Notes: a model not told the origin generated them from the letters alone. A DNA stretch of 64,000 bases from Methanomassiliicoccaceae archaeon UBA421 (GCA_002498365.1 DAHB01000005.1:355290-419289), one strand, 5' to 3'; positions 1 through 9,962 are shown, counted from the stretch's first letter. Numbers and translations are program-made.

Positions 1-1
1 C

Positions 2-3000
2 AGGGGATGCAACCTCAACAGGGACGTCATGAGCTTCAGGCTCGACCACAGCCTCTCCGAGGAAGAATACCACAACGCGCTTATCACGAACAAGGAGGAC
101 CCCGAGGAGCCCGGAGGGTACTTCATAATCGGAGGGACCGAGAGGGCCCTGATAACGCTCGAAGACCTGGCGCCCAACAGGGTCATGGTCGAGTACAACG
201 AGAAATATGGAGCGGCCATGGAGGCCGCCAAGGTGTTTTCCCAGAGGGAAGGCTACCGCGCCCTGACCCTCGTCGAGAAGAAGAAGGACGGAATGCTCAT
301 GGTGTCCGTCCCCGTGGCATCGAGCTCCATTCCCCTCATCGCCCTCATGAAGGCGCTTGGCATGGAGTCCGACCAAGAGATATTCGAAACGATCGTCTCG
401 GACGACGCGATGACCAATACGGTCTACGCCAACATCGAGGCGTCCCTCGACAAGAAGACGTACGCGCCCAACGGCTATCACACGACCGAGGACGCCATCC
501 TGTTCCTCGAGAGGAACTTCGCCGCAGGGCAGGCCAAGGAGTACAGGACCAAGAAGGTCGAGAGCATCCTCGACCACTCGCTGCTCCCCCACCTGGGAGA
601 CACGTCCGAGGACCGCATGAAGAAGGCCATCTACCTGGGCCGCATAGCCCGCTCGGTCCTCGAGCTCTCCCTCGGGAAGAGGAAAGAGGACGACAAGGAC
701 CACTACGCCAACAAGAGGCTGAAGCTCTCCGGGGACCTCATGGAGGACCTTTTCAGGACAAGCTTCAGCAGCCTCATGAAGGACCTCAAGTACCAGCTGG
801 AGAGGAACTGGGGAAGGAAGAGGAACGAGCTCAACATCGCATCCTCGATCCGCCCCGACCTGCTCACGCACAAGCTGCTCCACGCCCTGGCCACCGGAAA
901 CTGGGTGGGCGGGCGCGCCGGCGTGTCCCAGCTGCTCGACAGGACGTCAAACCTTTCAGCCATGTCCCACCTCAGGAGGATAACCTCCTCCCTGACCAGA
1001 AGCCAGCCTCACTTCGAGGCCCGTGACCTCCACCCCACCCAGTGGGGAAGGCTATGCCCCTCCGAGACACCTGAAGGACAGAACTGCGGCCTGGTAAAGA
1101 ACGCCGCCCTGATAATCGACGTCTCCGAGGGATTCCCCGACCAGGACGTCAAATGGACGTTGCGCGACCTCGGCCTAGGCTCGGTCAAAGATAACGGGAC
1201 CCGTGTATTCGTCAACGGAGACCTGGCCGGGACCCACGACTCCCCCAGGGACCTGGTGTCCCAGATAAGGGACCGCAGGAGGGTCGGGATACTCTCCAAC
1301 GAGATCAACATCCGCTATGACGAGGAGATGGACGAGGTCGTCATCAACTGCGACGAGGGGCGCCTCAGGCGCCCGTTGCTGATCCTCAAGGACGGCAGGA
1401 CAGCAATCACGAGGAAGCACCTCGAGAGCATCCGCGAAGGGAAGATCAGATGGAGCGACATGTTCCGCGAGGGCGTCGTAGAATGGGTCGACGCCGAGGA
1501 AGAGGAGGACCTATTGGTCCTTGTGGACCCGTACGAGGTCCCCGGAAGGTGCGAGCACTGCAACCACACCCTCTCGCCGATGGACACCGACTGGATGAAC
1601 CCCGGCAGCGACGCCGACGAGATACTGAAATGCAAGTGGTGCGGAGGAGAGTTCTCCGTTCCCAACAGGATCACCAAGGAGCACACCCACATGGAGCTGG
1701 ACCCGATGGTCATCCTGGGCGTGGCGGCCGGAGTGGTCCCCTACCCGGAGCACAACTCCGCGCCCCGTATCACCATGGGCGCCGGAATGGCCAAGCAGGC
1801 GCTGGGCATACCGGCTGCCAACTACCGCATAAGGCCCGACACGAGGGGCCACCTTATGCACTATCCACAGGTGCCGATGGTGCAGACGGAGACGATGAAG
1901 TTCATCGGCTACAACCACAGGCCCGCCGGCCAGAACTTCTGCATCGCCGTTCTGTCCTACCACGGATACAACATCGAAGATGCGCTGATCATGAACAAGA
2001 GCTCCGTGCAGAGGGGACTGGGGCGTTCCACGTTCCTGAGGTCCTACCGCTCGGAGGAGCGCCGCTACCCCGGGGGGCAGGAGGACCATTTCGAGATACC
2101 CTCCCCCGACGTGATGGGCGCACGCACGGACCTTTCCTACGCCTCGCTGGGCGAGGACGGACTGATATTCCCCGAGGCCGAGATCTCGGGAAGCGACGTG
2201 CTCGTCGGAAAGACGTCCCCTCCCAGGTTCCTTGAGGAGGAGACAGACTTCCTGACCCCCCAGAAGAGGAGGGAGACGTCCGTGACCGTCAGGCCGGGAG
2301 AGACAGGTTTCGTCGACTCCGTCATGGTCACCGAGTCGGAGAACGGCTCCAGGCTGGTCCGCGTGAAGGTCAGGGACCAGAGGATCCCGGAGCTGGGCGA
2401 TAAGTTCTGTTCCAGATTCGGACAGAAGGGCGTCATAGGCAAGCTGGTCGACCAGTGCGACATGCCCTTCACCTGCCAGGGAGTGACCCCGGACCTGGTG
2501 GTCAACCCCCACGGCATACCCTCCCGTATGACAATCGGGCACGTGCTCGAGATGATCGCCGGAAGGGTCGGTTCCATGGAAGGACGCCTCGTGGACGGCA
2601 CCGCGTTCTCGGGCGAGAACGAGCTGTCCATCCGCGACGGACTGGTCAGGAACGGCTTCAAGAACGACGGGAAGGAGGTCATGTACGACGGCACCACCGG
2701 GCACATGATCCAGATGGACGTCTATACCGGAGTCATATTCTACGAGAAGCTGCACCACATGGTCAGCGGAAAGCTGCACGTGCGTTCGAGAGGGCCGGTG
2801 CAGATACTGACGCGCCAGCCCACCGAGGGACGCTCCAGGCAGGGAGGCCTCAGGTTCGGTGAGATGGAGCGCGACTGTCTGATAGGTCACGGAGCGGCCA
2901 TGGTCATCAAGGACCGTCTGCTCGACCAGTCGGACGGGACGCAGCAGTACGTCTGCGGCAACCCCAAGTGCGGGCATGTCGCGATAATGAACAGGTTCGG

Positions 3001-3136
3001 GAACCTTTACTGCCCGGTATGCAAGAACTCGACGAACATCCACCTCGTGCAGACATCCTATGCGTTCAAGCTCCTCATGGACGAGCTGCTTTCGCTTGGT
3101 GTCGCCATGAGGCTTCAGCTGGAGGACCTAAGATGA
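2..3136 (+). CDS. rpoB: DNA-directed RNA polymerase subunit B (5' truncated)
   Basis: This is the second-largest catalytic subunit of archaeal RNA polymerase. The frame is open to the window edge, and residues before the first ATG (position 29) already fit the family, so the true start lies upstream. The visible part is about 1,044 residues. Landmarks in order are PGGYFIIGGTERA near the start, a zinc site with CEHC and CKWC pairs around residue 515-550, GYNIEDALIMN, the ELGDKFCSRFGQKG active-site region, and a C-terminal CGNPKCG/CPVC zinc site. B'' and B' are one polypeptide here, whereas many euryarchaeal methanogens split them; this fits a Thermoplasmata-type lineage. The TGA stop overlaps the rpoA1 start by 4 bp (ATGA), indicating translational coupling. 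Confidence 0.97.
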   Translation, partial: RGCNLNRDVMSFRLDHSLSEEEYHNALITNKEDPEEPGGYFIIGGTERALITLEDLAPNRVMVEYNEKYGAAMEAAKVFSQREGYRALTLVEKKKDGMLMVSVPVASSSIPLIALMKALGMESDQEIFETIVSDDAMTNTVYANIEASLDKKTYAPNGYHTTEDAILFLERNFAAGQAKEYRTKKVESILDHSLLPHLGDTSEDRMKKAIYLGRIARSVLELSLGKRKEDDKDHYANKRLKLSGDLMEDLFRTSFSSLMKDLKYQLERNWGRKRNELNIASSIRPDLLTHKLLHALATGNWVGGRAGVSQLLDRTSNLSAMSHLRRITSSLTRSQPHFEARDLHPTQWGRLCPSETPEGQNCGLVKNAALIIDVSEGFPDQDVKWTLRDLGLGSVKDNGTRVFVNGDLAGTHDSPRDLVSQIRDRRRVGILSNEINIRYDEEMDEVVINCDEGRLRRPLLILKDGRTAITRKHLESIREGKIRWSDMFREGVVEWVDAEEEEDLLVLVDPYEVPGRCEHCNHTLSPMDTDWMNPGSDADEILKCKWCGGEFSVPNRITKEHTHMELDPMVILGVAAGVVPYPEHNSAPRITMGAGMAKQALGIPAANYRIRPDTRGHLMHYPQVPMVQTETMKFIGYNHRPAGQNFCIAVLSYHGYNIEDALIMNKSSVQRGLGRSTFLRSYRSEERRYPGGQEDHFEIPSPDVMGARTDLSYASLGEDGLIFPEAEISGSDVLVGKTSPPRFLEEETDFLTPQKRRETSVTVRPGETGFVDSVMVTESENGSRLVRVKVRDQRIPELGDKFCSRFGQKGVIGKLVDQCDMPFTCQGVTPDLVVNPHGIPSRMTIGHVLEMIAGRVGSMEGRLVDGTAFSGENELSIRDGLVRNGFKNDGKEVMYDGTTGHMIQMDVYTGVIFYEKLHHMVSGKLHVRSRGPVQILTRQPTEGRSRQGGLRFGEMERDCLIGHGAAMVIKDRLLDQSDGTQQYVCGNPKCGHVAIMNRFGNLYCPVCKNSTNIHLVQTSYAFKLLMDELLSLGVAMRLQLEDLR

Positions 3137-5940
3137 TGAGAGGTATCACGAAAAGGATCGGCTCGATCAAATTCTCCTGCGTCTCCCCGGAGGAGATCAG
3201 GAAGATGTCCGCCACCAAAGTAATAACCGCGGACACCTACGACGACGAGGGATACCCGATCGACATGGGTCTCATGGACCCCCGCATGGGGGTCATCGAG
3301 CCCGGGCTCCGCTGCAAGACATGCGGATGCAAAGTTGACGAGTGCCCCGGGCACTTCGGACATATAGACCTGGCGCTCCCGGTGATACATGTCGGCTTCG
3401 TCAAGGACATCAAGATGCTCCTAGAGAGCACCTGCCGCTCCTGCGGCAGGCTGATGCTGACGCCTGACCAGATAAGCGACACCAGGAACGACATGGAGCG
3501 CATGGAGGAGCTGGGCGGCGACACGATGGACGTCAAGAACTTCGCCAAGGTCACCGCCAAAGGCGCGTCCACCAAGGGCCTGTGCCCGTACTGCGGCGCA
3601 GAACAGATCAAGATAAAGCTGGACAAGCCCACCACCTTCAGGGAGGTGGACGACAACCACAAGCTGACCCCCAAGGAGGTCCGCGAGAGGCTCGAGCGTA
3701 TAACCGACGAGGACCTTGCGACCCTGGGATTCGACCCCGCCACATGCAGGCCCGAATGGATGGTGCTCACCGCCCTCGCGGTGCCGCCGGTAACGGTCAG
3801 GCCATCGATCACCCTCGACTCGGGAGACAGGTCCGAAGACGACCTCACCCATAAGATGGTGGATGTCCTGAGGATCAACCAGAGGCTCAGGGAGAACCGC
3901 GACGCGGGCGCCCCCCAGCTTATCGTGGAGGACCTGTGGGAGCTCCTGCAGTATCACATAACCACCTATTTCGACAACCAGACGTCCGGCATCCCGCCCG
4001 CGAGGCACAGGTCCGGCCGTCCGCTCAAGACGCTGGCCCAGAGGCTGAAGGGGAAGGAGGGACGCTTCAGGTCCAACCTTTCCGGTAAGCGTGTGAACTT
4101 CTCCGCCCGTACCGTGATCTCTCCGGACCCGATGCTCTCCATAAACGACGTGGGTATACCCACCGTCGCCGCCAGGGAGCTGACCGTCCCGGTGCACGTG
4201 AACGAGCACAACATCGAGAAGCTCCGCGAGCTCGTGGCCCGCGGCCCGACCCCCCCCGAGGACGCCGAATACATACCCGGAGCCAACTACGTCATAAGGT
4301 CCGACGGAAGGAGGATACGCGTGACAGACCGCAACGCCCAGGACGTTGCGGAAGGGCTCGAGCCCGACTACACGGTCGAGAGGCAGCTCATCAACGGCGA
4401 CGTCGTCCTGTTCAACAGGCAGCCCTCGCTGCACAGGATGTCCATGATGGCCCACCGCGTCAGGATAATGGGCGGACGCACGTTCAGGTTCAACCTGTGC
4501 GTATGTCCCCCCTACAACGCAGACTTCGACGGAGACGAGATGAACCTCCACGTGCTGCAGTCCGAGGAGGCCCGCGCCGAAGCCCGCATACTCATGCAGG
4601 TCCAGGAGAACATCCTCTCCCCGAGGTACGGAGGTCCCATCATAGGGGCGATCCACGACCACATAACCGGTGCGTACTTCCTTACGCACCTGAGCCCCCG
4701 CTTCGACAGGTTCGAGGCCGCCAACATAATGAGGAAGCTACCGGACATCGAGATGCCGGAGCCACTCAGGGACGAGGAAGGCAAAGCGTATTGGACGGGG
4801 AAACAGATATTTTCTTCGGTCCTTCCCAAAAACTTCCGCACCACCTTCAAGGCCAACATATGCCAGAACTGTTCTTCGTGCAAGAGGGAGGAGTGCGAAT
4901 ACGACGCGTACGTCAAGATACGCAACTCCCAGCTCATCTGTGGAACGATCGACGTCAAGGCCATAGGCAACAGCAAGGGGAAGATCGTCGACCGCATCGC
5001 CCGCGACTACGGGTCCGAGGAGGCAGCCAATTTCATCAACCATGTTACAAGGCTAGCCCTCGGCGCCCTTATGAACCACGGGTTCAGCACAGGGATAGGC
5101 GACGAGGACATACCGGAGGAAGCGGTCCTTCAGATCAACAGCTTCAGCCAAGAGTGCATATCCGAAGTGTCCAGCCTTGTGGAGTCCTATCAGGAGGGGA
5201 CCCTCGAGCAGATGCCCGGGCGCTCTCTGAGGGAGACCCTCGAGGTCAAGGTCATGTCCCAGCTGGGAGCGGCCCGTGACGAGGCCGGTAAAATCGCAGG
5301 CAAACACCTGGGTATGAGCAACCCGGCGGTCATCATGGCCAAGGCCGGAGCCCGCGGATCGATGCTGAACCTGTCCCAGATGGCGGGATGCGTCGGTCAG
5401 CAGTCCGTTCGTGGAGAGAGGCTGTCCAGAGGATACTGGAACAGGACCCTTTCCCACTTCCACAAGGGCGACATGGGCGCGTACGCAAGGGGGTTCTGCT
5501 CCAATTCGTACAAGTCAGGGCTCACGCCCACCGAGTTCTTCTTCCACTCCATGGGAGGACGTGAAGGACTGGTCGATACTGCGGTGAGGACGTCCAGGTC
5601 CGGTTACATGCAGAGAAGGCTCGTATCGGCGCTGGAGGACCTCAAACTGACGTCCGACGGCACCGTGAGGAACACCATAGGGATGGTCATCCAGTTCAAG
5701 TACGGAGAGGACGGGGTCGACCCGACCAGGTCCGTGCGCGGAAAGGCGATAGACCTGGACGACCTGTTCGCAGAGGTCCTGGGCGACGACGTCGCCGAGA
5801 AGATGATACGCATCGACGACAGGGACGTCGGCGAGGACTACGGCGCCAAGGAGAAGGACGAGATGGAGTTCATGGACGACGACGAGTCCGAGGAGTTCGA
5901 AGACTCCGGAGATTCCGATTATGAGTCCGGAGGTGAGTGA
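3133..5940 (+). CDS. rpoA1: DNA-directed RNA polymerase subunit A'
   Basis: Largest-subunit N-terminal part (935 aa) of archaeal RNA polymerase. The catalytic magnesium loop NADFDGDEMN lies near residue 462, and an N-terminal zinc site CKTCGCKVDECPGHFGH near residue 58. The ATG at 3133 was chosen because it overlaps the rpoB stop (ATGA) and begins MMRGITKRIG as the family does; the frame is open further upstream inside rpoB but without support. The last 40 or so residues form a strongly acidic tail rich in Asp, Glu and Ser after the conserved core, which looks like an extension peculiar to this lineage. It is followed closely by rpoA2. Confidence 0.97.
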   Translation: MMRGITKRIGSIKFSCVSPEEIRKMSATKVITADTYDDEGYPIDMGLMDPRMGVIEPGLRCKTCGCKVDECPGHFGHIDLALPVIHVGFVKDIKMLLESTCRSCGRLMLTPDQISDTRNDMERMEELGGDTMDVKNFAKVTAKGASTKGLCPYCGAEQIKIKLDKPTTFREVDDNHKLTPKEVRERLERITDEDLATLGFDPATCRPEWMVLTALAVPPVTVRPSITLDSGDRSEDDLTHKMVDVLRINQRLRENRDAGAPQLIVEDLWELLQYHITTYFDNQTSGIPPARHRSGRPLKTLAQRLKGKEGRFRSNLSGKRVNFSARTVISPDPMLSINDVGIPTVAARELTVPVHVNEHNIEKLRELVARGPTPPEDAEYIPGANYVIRSDGRRIRVTDRNAQDVAEGLEPDYTVERQLINGDVVLFNRQPSLHRMSMMAHRVRIMGGRTFRFNLCVCPPYNADFDGDEMNLHVLQSEEARAEARILMQVQENILSPRYGGPIIGAIHDHITGAYFLTHLSPRFDRFEAANIMRKLPDIEMPEPLRDEEGKAYWTGKQIFSSVLPKNFRTTFKANICQNCSSCKREECEYDAYVKIRNSQLICGTIDVKAIGNSKGKIVDRIARDYGSEEAANFINHVTRLALGALMNHGFSTGIGDEDIPEEAVLQINSFSQECISEVSSLVESYQEGTLEQMPGRSLRETLEVKVMSQLGAARDEAGKIAGKHLGMSNPAVIMAKAGARGSMLNLSQMAGCVGQQSVRGERLSRGYWNRTLSHFHKGDMGAYARGFCSNSYKSGLTPTEFFFHSMGGREGLVDTAVRTSRSGYMQRRLVSALEDLKLTSDGTVRNTIGMVIQFKYGEDGVDPTRSVRGKAIDLDDLFAEVLGDDVAEKMIRIDDRDVGEDYGAKEKDEMEFMDDDESEEFEDSGDSDYESGGE

Positions 5941-5942
5941 TA

Positions 5943-7397
5943 ATGGCCAAGAAAGACACCATGAAGGCTCTGATCAGGCGCGGGGTCAGCGAAGAGGCGG
6001 CCGCGCTCCTGATGACCAAATACAACACCCTCGGCGACGTAGAGGCGATATCCCAGGGCGACATCGAGGACCTGGGGATCTCTTCCGAAGAGGCCGAGTC
6101 CATCGTGGCGAAGCTCTCCAAACGCCCGTCGCGCTCTACGACCGCCAAGGTCAAGAAAGAGGTCGAAGAGGCCGTGCCCGCTTTCACAGCGAAGGAGATC
6201 ACCCACCACCACCACCGTACCCCGGAGCAGCTGAGGCTTCTCGAGGTCGCGGCGTCCAAGGGGTACTCCATCCCGATGAAGATCGTCACCGAAATCGCTT
6301 CGCGCATGGCGGGGAACGATTTCAGCGACGAGGTCTGCGGAAAGCTCCTGGACAGGGCATGGGAGATGTACACCTCCCACCTGATGGACCAGAACGAGTC
6401 CGCAGGGGTCATGGCCGCCCATTCGATAGGGGAGCCGGGTACGCAGATGAACATGCGTACCTTCCACTACGCGGGAGTCGCCAACATCAACGTTACCCAG
6501 GGCCTTCCGAGGCTCATCGAGATCGTCGATGCGAGGCGCGTTCCGAGCACGCCGTCGATGGAGATCCCTCTTCTGGGGATCGCCGCCGAGGACGAGAGCG
6601 TCGCGCGCCATGTGGCATCGGAGATCGAGATGACGGTGCTCACGGACGTGGCAGAGATTTCCACGGACGTCACGAACATGCGCATCATCATCACGCCCAG
6701 CGCCCACAAGATGGACAAGCGCGGTGTGACGATAGACGAGATGTTCGATAGGCTGAACAAGATCAAGGCCGTCCGCGGCCTGATCGAAAAGACGGATTTC
6801 AGCATAACCATAACGTCCGACCAGCAGTCCTTCAAGAAGCTGCAGACCATGTACGACGCCATCAAGAACGCCAAGATAAAAGGCATCGACGGCATCGCCA
6901 GGGCGGTCCTCAGCAAAAGCAAGGACACAGGCAGATACGAAATAGTCACCGAGGGCAGCAACATGAAGGAGGTCCTCAAGGTCGAGGGAGTCGATTCGCC
7001 GAACGTCATGACCAACAGCATACTGGAGGTAGCGGAGGTTCTGGGGATCGAGGCGGCCAGGAACGCGATCATACACGAGGCCGGGGAGACGCTGGGCGAA
7101 GCAGGCTTGGACGTCGACATAAGGCACATCATGCTGGTCGCGGACCTGATGACCAATGACGGTCTCGTCAAGGCCATCGGAAGGCACGGTGTCTCCGGAA
7201 AGAAGTCGTCGGTTCTCGCCAGGGCGGCGTTCGAAATAACCGCGGCCCACCTGCTGCATGCGGCAATGGTGGGAGAGGTCGACCACCTCGAAGGTGTGAC
7301 GGAAAACATCATTGTAGGACAGCCGGTCACGCTAGGGACCGGAGCAGTAAACCTGATTTATACACCCAGGAAAAAAACTAAGGGGGATGAAGAATGA
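5943..7397 (+). CDS. rpoA2: DNA-directed RNA polymerase subunit A''
   Basis: C-terminal part of the largest RNA polymerase subunit (484 aa). The conserved block runs from about residue 85 and includes GVMAAHSIGEPGTQMNMRTF (bridge helix/trigger loop region) and, near the C terminus, GRHGVSGKKSSVLARAAFE. Ahead of it is an N-terminal helical segment of about 60 residues that resembles a helix-hairpin-helix fold (SEEAAALLMTKYNTLGDVEA), an addition to the minimal subunit. The ATG at 5943 has a strong Shine-Dalgarno (ggaggtga) with 6-nt spacing; a GTG at 5937 is possible but crowds that site. The stop overlaps rpl30e by 4 bp. Confidence 0.96.
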   Translation: MAKKDTMKALIRRGVSEEAAALLMTKYNTLGDVEAISQGDIEDLGISSEEAESIVAKLSKRPSRSTTAKVKKEVEEAVPAFTAKEITHHHHRTPEQLRLLEVAASKGYSIPMKIVTEIASRMAGNDFSDEVCGKLLDRAWEMYTSHLMDQNESAGVMAAHSIGEPGTQMNMRTFHYAGVANINVTQGLPRLIEIVDARRVPSTPSMEIPLLGIAAEDESVARHVASEIEMTVLTDVAEISTDVTNMRIIITPSAHKMDKRGVTIDEMFDRLNKIKAVRGLIEKTDFSITITSDQQSFKKLQTMYDAIKNAKIKGIDGIARAVLSKSKDTGRYEIVTEGSNMKEVLKVEGVDSPNVMTNSILEVAEVLGIEAARNAIIHEAGETLGEAGLDVDIRHIMLVADLMTNDGLVKAIGRHGVSGKKSSVLARAAFEITAAHLLHAAMVGEVDHLEGVTENIIVGQPVTLGTGAVNLIYTPRKKTKGDEE

Positions 7398-7681
7398 GTG
7401 AAGAAAAAGTCGATATAAGCAAGGCGCTGAGGGCGGCCATTACAACGGGTAAGGTCGAGTTCGGCGTGGACCAGACAGAGAAGGCCATAAAGGCAGGCAA
7501 GGCCCAGATGATAATCTTGGCAAGGAACTGCCCCAGCGAGACGCTGAAAGACAAAGTGGGCGTGAAGGTCCACGTCTACGACGGCAACAACATGGAGCTC
7601 GGGGCCATTTGCGGAAAACCCTTCTCGGTATCGGCGCTGGCCGTCATCGACAAAGGCACCTCAAACATACTTACGCTGTGA
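7394..7681 (+). CDS. rpl30e: 50S ribosomal protein L30e
   Basis: Small 95-aa ribosomal protein of the L7Ae/L30e fold. The hallmark AGKAQMIILARNCPSE motif is near residues 35-50. Its start overlaps the rpoA2 stop (ATGA), and it is followed within 6-9 bp by nusA, reproducing the standard archaeal order rpoA2-rpl30e-nusA. It is presumably made from the same transcript as RNA polymerase. Confidence 0.95.
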   Translation: MSEEKVDISKALRAAITTGKVEFGVDQTEKAIKAGKAQMIILARNCPSETLKDKVGVKVHVYDGNNMELGAICGKPFSVSALAVIDKGTSNILTL

Positions 7682-7686
7682 GTGAA

Positions 7687-8115
7687 ATGCCTGCAGAGAT
7701 AGTCATCACAGAGGATACCCTAAGGTACATCGCGCTGTTCCAGGAGGTGACCCACACCAACGCTGTGGATTGCATGGACACCCCCGACAAGCTCGTCTTC
7801 GTAGTGGAGGCGGGACAGGGCAACATCGCGGTGGGCAAGAAAGGGGACCATATGATCAGACTGAAGGACCTGACCGGGAAGAACATCCAGGTTGTGGAAC
7901 ACTCGGCCGACCCCGAACAGTTCGTCATGAACGTATTCCATATCTACAACCCTCAGAAGGTCGTGATCGAGAAGCGCGGGGAGATAACCCACGCAACCGT
8001 GACGGTGGATCCGGAGCTCAAAGGCAGGGCCATAGGCAAAGAGGGCAAGAACCTTCGCATAGCCAGAGATATCGTGAACAGACACCACGACATACAGAGC
8101 CTCAGCGTGGACTGA
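7687..8115 (+). CDS. nusA: NusA-like transcription factor (archaeal, KH only)
   Basis: Short archaeal NusA homologue (142 aa) made of two KH RNA-binding domains without the bacterial N-terminal and S1 parts. GKKGDHMIRLKDLTGK (about residues 55-70) and GRAIGKEGKNLRIARDI (near the C terminus) are the GxxG loops of the two KH domains. ATG 7687 is preferred; an in-frame GTG at 7678 overlaps the L30e stop and would add three residues. It ends the RNA polymerase operon, meeting the convergent radical SAM gene after 40 bp. Confidence 0.92.
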   Translation: MPAEIVITEDTLRYIALFQEVTHTNAVDCMDTPDKLVFVVEAGQGNIAVGKKGDHMIRLKDLTGKNIQVVEHSADPEQFVMNVFHIYNPQKVVIEKRGEITHATVTVDPELKGRAIGKEGKNLRIARDIVNRHHDIQSLSVD

Positions 8116-8155
8116 TCCCTCCCCTAGGGATCGTCTCCAGGGTGAAACCTGTTAA

Positions 8156-9229
8156 TCAGCTGCGGGCGTGGCGGCCGAGAGGCATCCTCTCCACCTCCAG
8201 CCTGTCCGCGGTCGGATACTCTTCTATGATGTAGCACTTGTAGGGCAGCTCGTCCGCCAGCTCCTGGAGGACCCACGAGGCCACCTCTATCCTGTTGCGC
8301 TTCCTGTCTATGAACAGGAGCACGTCCGGAACCTCGTATTCTTTCATGAGGTGTTCCGCCGCCCCGTCAAGGTCGTCGGCGTAAAGGATCCCTCTCAGGA
8401 CCGTACCCTCGTCGGTCACGACGTCGTATTCTTTGGCGGTGTTGTTCGCCCTCCTTATCAGGCGGCGCCTCAGCTGTATCCCGTCCTTGAACGAGGAGGA
8501 GCAGAAGTGTATCCTCCTGCCGGGGTTCGACGATATAAGTGCCAGCGCGGTCTCCTCAGAGCCACTGACCGCCGATGAGATGTCGTCCTTCAGCTTGTAG
8601 CCGTTCTTCTTCATCATGTCCCAGTTGCTCTCAGAGAACTCGAGCTCGTTCAGGTTCACGAAGGATACGCCGGCCGAGAAGGCGCGGGATATCAGCGAAT
8701 CAAGGTCCTTCTCGCGCCCCGGCAGGGCCGGTACCTCGATGCCGACGTCGAGGCCGATCGAAACGACCTCTTCGAGTTTTCCCGTGTCGAAGTCGCCCCA
8801 TGTCCCGTCGCCCGGATGGAACCGGACCTCGTCGAGGCCCGCTTCCCTGAGCAGCCTTATCTTGCCCGGGTCCACCGACGATGTGTAAAGGTGTATGTGG
8901 TGCCCCGGGCCGAAACGGTCCTTCAGCATGCGGATGTAATGCAGGGTCCGGTCCATGTCGCATAGCGGGTCTCCGCCGGTTATCCCGGTGCCCATGGCGT
9001 CCATGGCCTCCGCCTCTCCGAGTATCTCGGCGTCCGAGGAGGACCTGAGCTCGTTCGCGTACGTCCCAGCGACCCCTTTCTTTTCGAGGGAGACGGGGCA
9101 GTACGGGCACCCGGTGCGGCATATCCCGGTCACGAAAAGCACCATCTTCGAACCTTCGGAGCAGAACAGACAACCTTTGGCGAGTTCGCCGCCGGCCGCA
9201 GAGCCGCACTCCAATCTCCTCATCGTCAT
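8156..9229 (-). CDS. radical SAM protein of unknown function
   Basis: A 357-aa protein with the radical SAM cluster motif CRTGCPYCP (Cys-x3-Cys-x2-Cys) at about residues 37-45 and a GITGGDP glycine motif near residue 80. A further cysteine set, CGSAA..CLFC, precedes it, so a second metal site is possible. The layout, with KMVLFVTGICRTGCPYCP then TYANE and GITGGDP, is shared by an archaeal radical SAM family with no assigned reaction. The C-terminal 100 residues carry no motif I can name. It is divergent from pyrF across 53 bp. Start 9229 is the first of two close ATGs. Confidence 0.88.
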   Translation of the reverse strand: MTMRRLECGSAAGGELAKGCLFCSEGSKMVLFVTGICRTGCPYCPVSLEKKGVAGTYANELRSSSDAEILGEAEAMDAMGTGITGGDPLCDMDRTLHYIRMLKDRFGPGHHIHLYTSSVDPGKIRLLREAGLDEVRFHPGDGTWGDFDTGKLEEVVSIGLDVGIEVPALPGREKDLDSLISRAFSAGVSFVNLNELEFSESNWDMMKKNGYKLKDDISSAVSGSEETALALISSNPGRRIHFCSSSFKDGIQLRRRLIRRANNTAKEYDVVTDEGTVLRGILYADDLDGAAEHLMKEYEVPDVLLFIDRKRNRIEVASWVLQELADELPYKCYIIEEYPTADRLEVERMPLGRHARS

Positions 9230-9249
9230 GAACGATAATCGCTCCGACG

Positions 9250-9259
9250 TTTTATTAAC
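9250..9259 (+). promoter_or_regulatory. TATA box for pyrF
   Basis: The AT-rich element ttttattaac lies 24-33 bases ahead of the pyrF ATG, so transcription would begin at or just before the start codon (leaderless or nearly so). Confidence 0.45.
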
Positions 9260-9282
9260 TCTCCCTGAGCTATCGGGGAACC

Positions 9283-9936
9283 ATGAAGAAGGACACTCGT
9301 TTGGTACTCGCCCTGGACGAGACCGACGGAAATAAGGCGCTGGCTATTGCCGATGCGGTATCCGACTGCGTTGATGCTGTTAAGATCAACTGGCCTCTGG
9401 TACTCTCTTCCGGTCCCGAAATGATCGAACGGCTGGCGGAACACAACGACGTCATCTGCGACTTCAAGGTCGCCGACATACCGAACACCGTCCGTCTGAT
9501 AGTGGAGGGCTGCGTATCGAGGGGGGCTTCGGCAATCATCGTGCATGCATTCACGGGCGATGATTCGCTGGCGGCCGCCGTCGCGGCCGCCGGCACAGAC
9601 GCAGAGATATTCGCTGTCACTGAGATGAGCCACCCCGGAGGGCGGCTTTTCACCGCCAAGCATGCGGTGGAGATGGCCGAGATGGGGGTAAGATGCGGTG
9701 CTTCCGGTTTCATCGCACCAGCCACCAGGCCGGAGGGCATCGCGGCAATACGGGCGGTCGTCGGGGATAGGACGATACTCTCGCCCGGAGTGGGCGCCCA
9801 GGGCGGAAGCGCGGCGGCGGCCATATCCGCAGGGGCGGACTATGTGATAGTCGGCCGCTCGATATACAAATCAGGGGACCCGAGGGCGGTTGCCAAAACT
9901 CTGTGCGACGAAATCGAGCGCTGTGCAGACCTCTGA
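9283..9936 (+). CDS. pyrF: orotidine 5'-phosphate decarboxylase
   Basis: Catalyses the last step of UMP synthesis, OMP to UMP plus CO2. The protein (217 aa, normal for archaeal enzymes) shows the substrate/catalytic motif DFKVADIPNT near residue 65, an early LALDET strand, and the C-terminal phosphate-binding ADYVIVGRSIY. It stands alone between the divergent radical SAM gene and the AglB-like gene, with its own TATA box close upstream. Confidence 0.97.
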   Translation: MKKDTRLVLALDETDGNKALAIADAVSDCVDAVKINWPLVLSSGPEMIERLAEHNDVICDFKVADIPNTVRLIVEGCVSRGASAIIVHAFTGDDSLAAAVAAAGTDAEIFAVTEMSHPGGRLFTAKHAVEMAEMGVRCGASGFIAPATRPEGIAAIRAVVGDRTILSPGVGAQGGSAAAAISAGADYVIVGRSIYKSGDPRAVAKTLCDEIERCADL

Positions 9937-9962
9937 CTATATATTAAGGGCGCGCCCGTAAA

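Noticed and set aside
1511..3043. Long minus-strand frame (510 codons) opposite rpoB
   Set aside because: Shadow of a GC-rich coding strand; the translation has no domain-like pattern and lies wholly inside rpoB.
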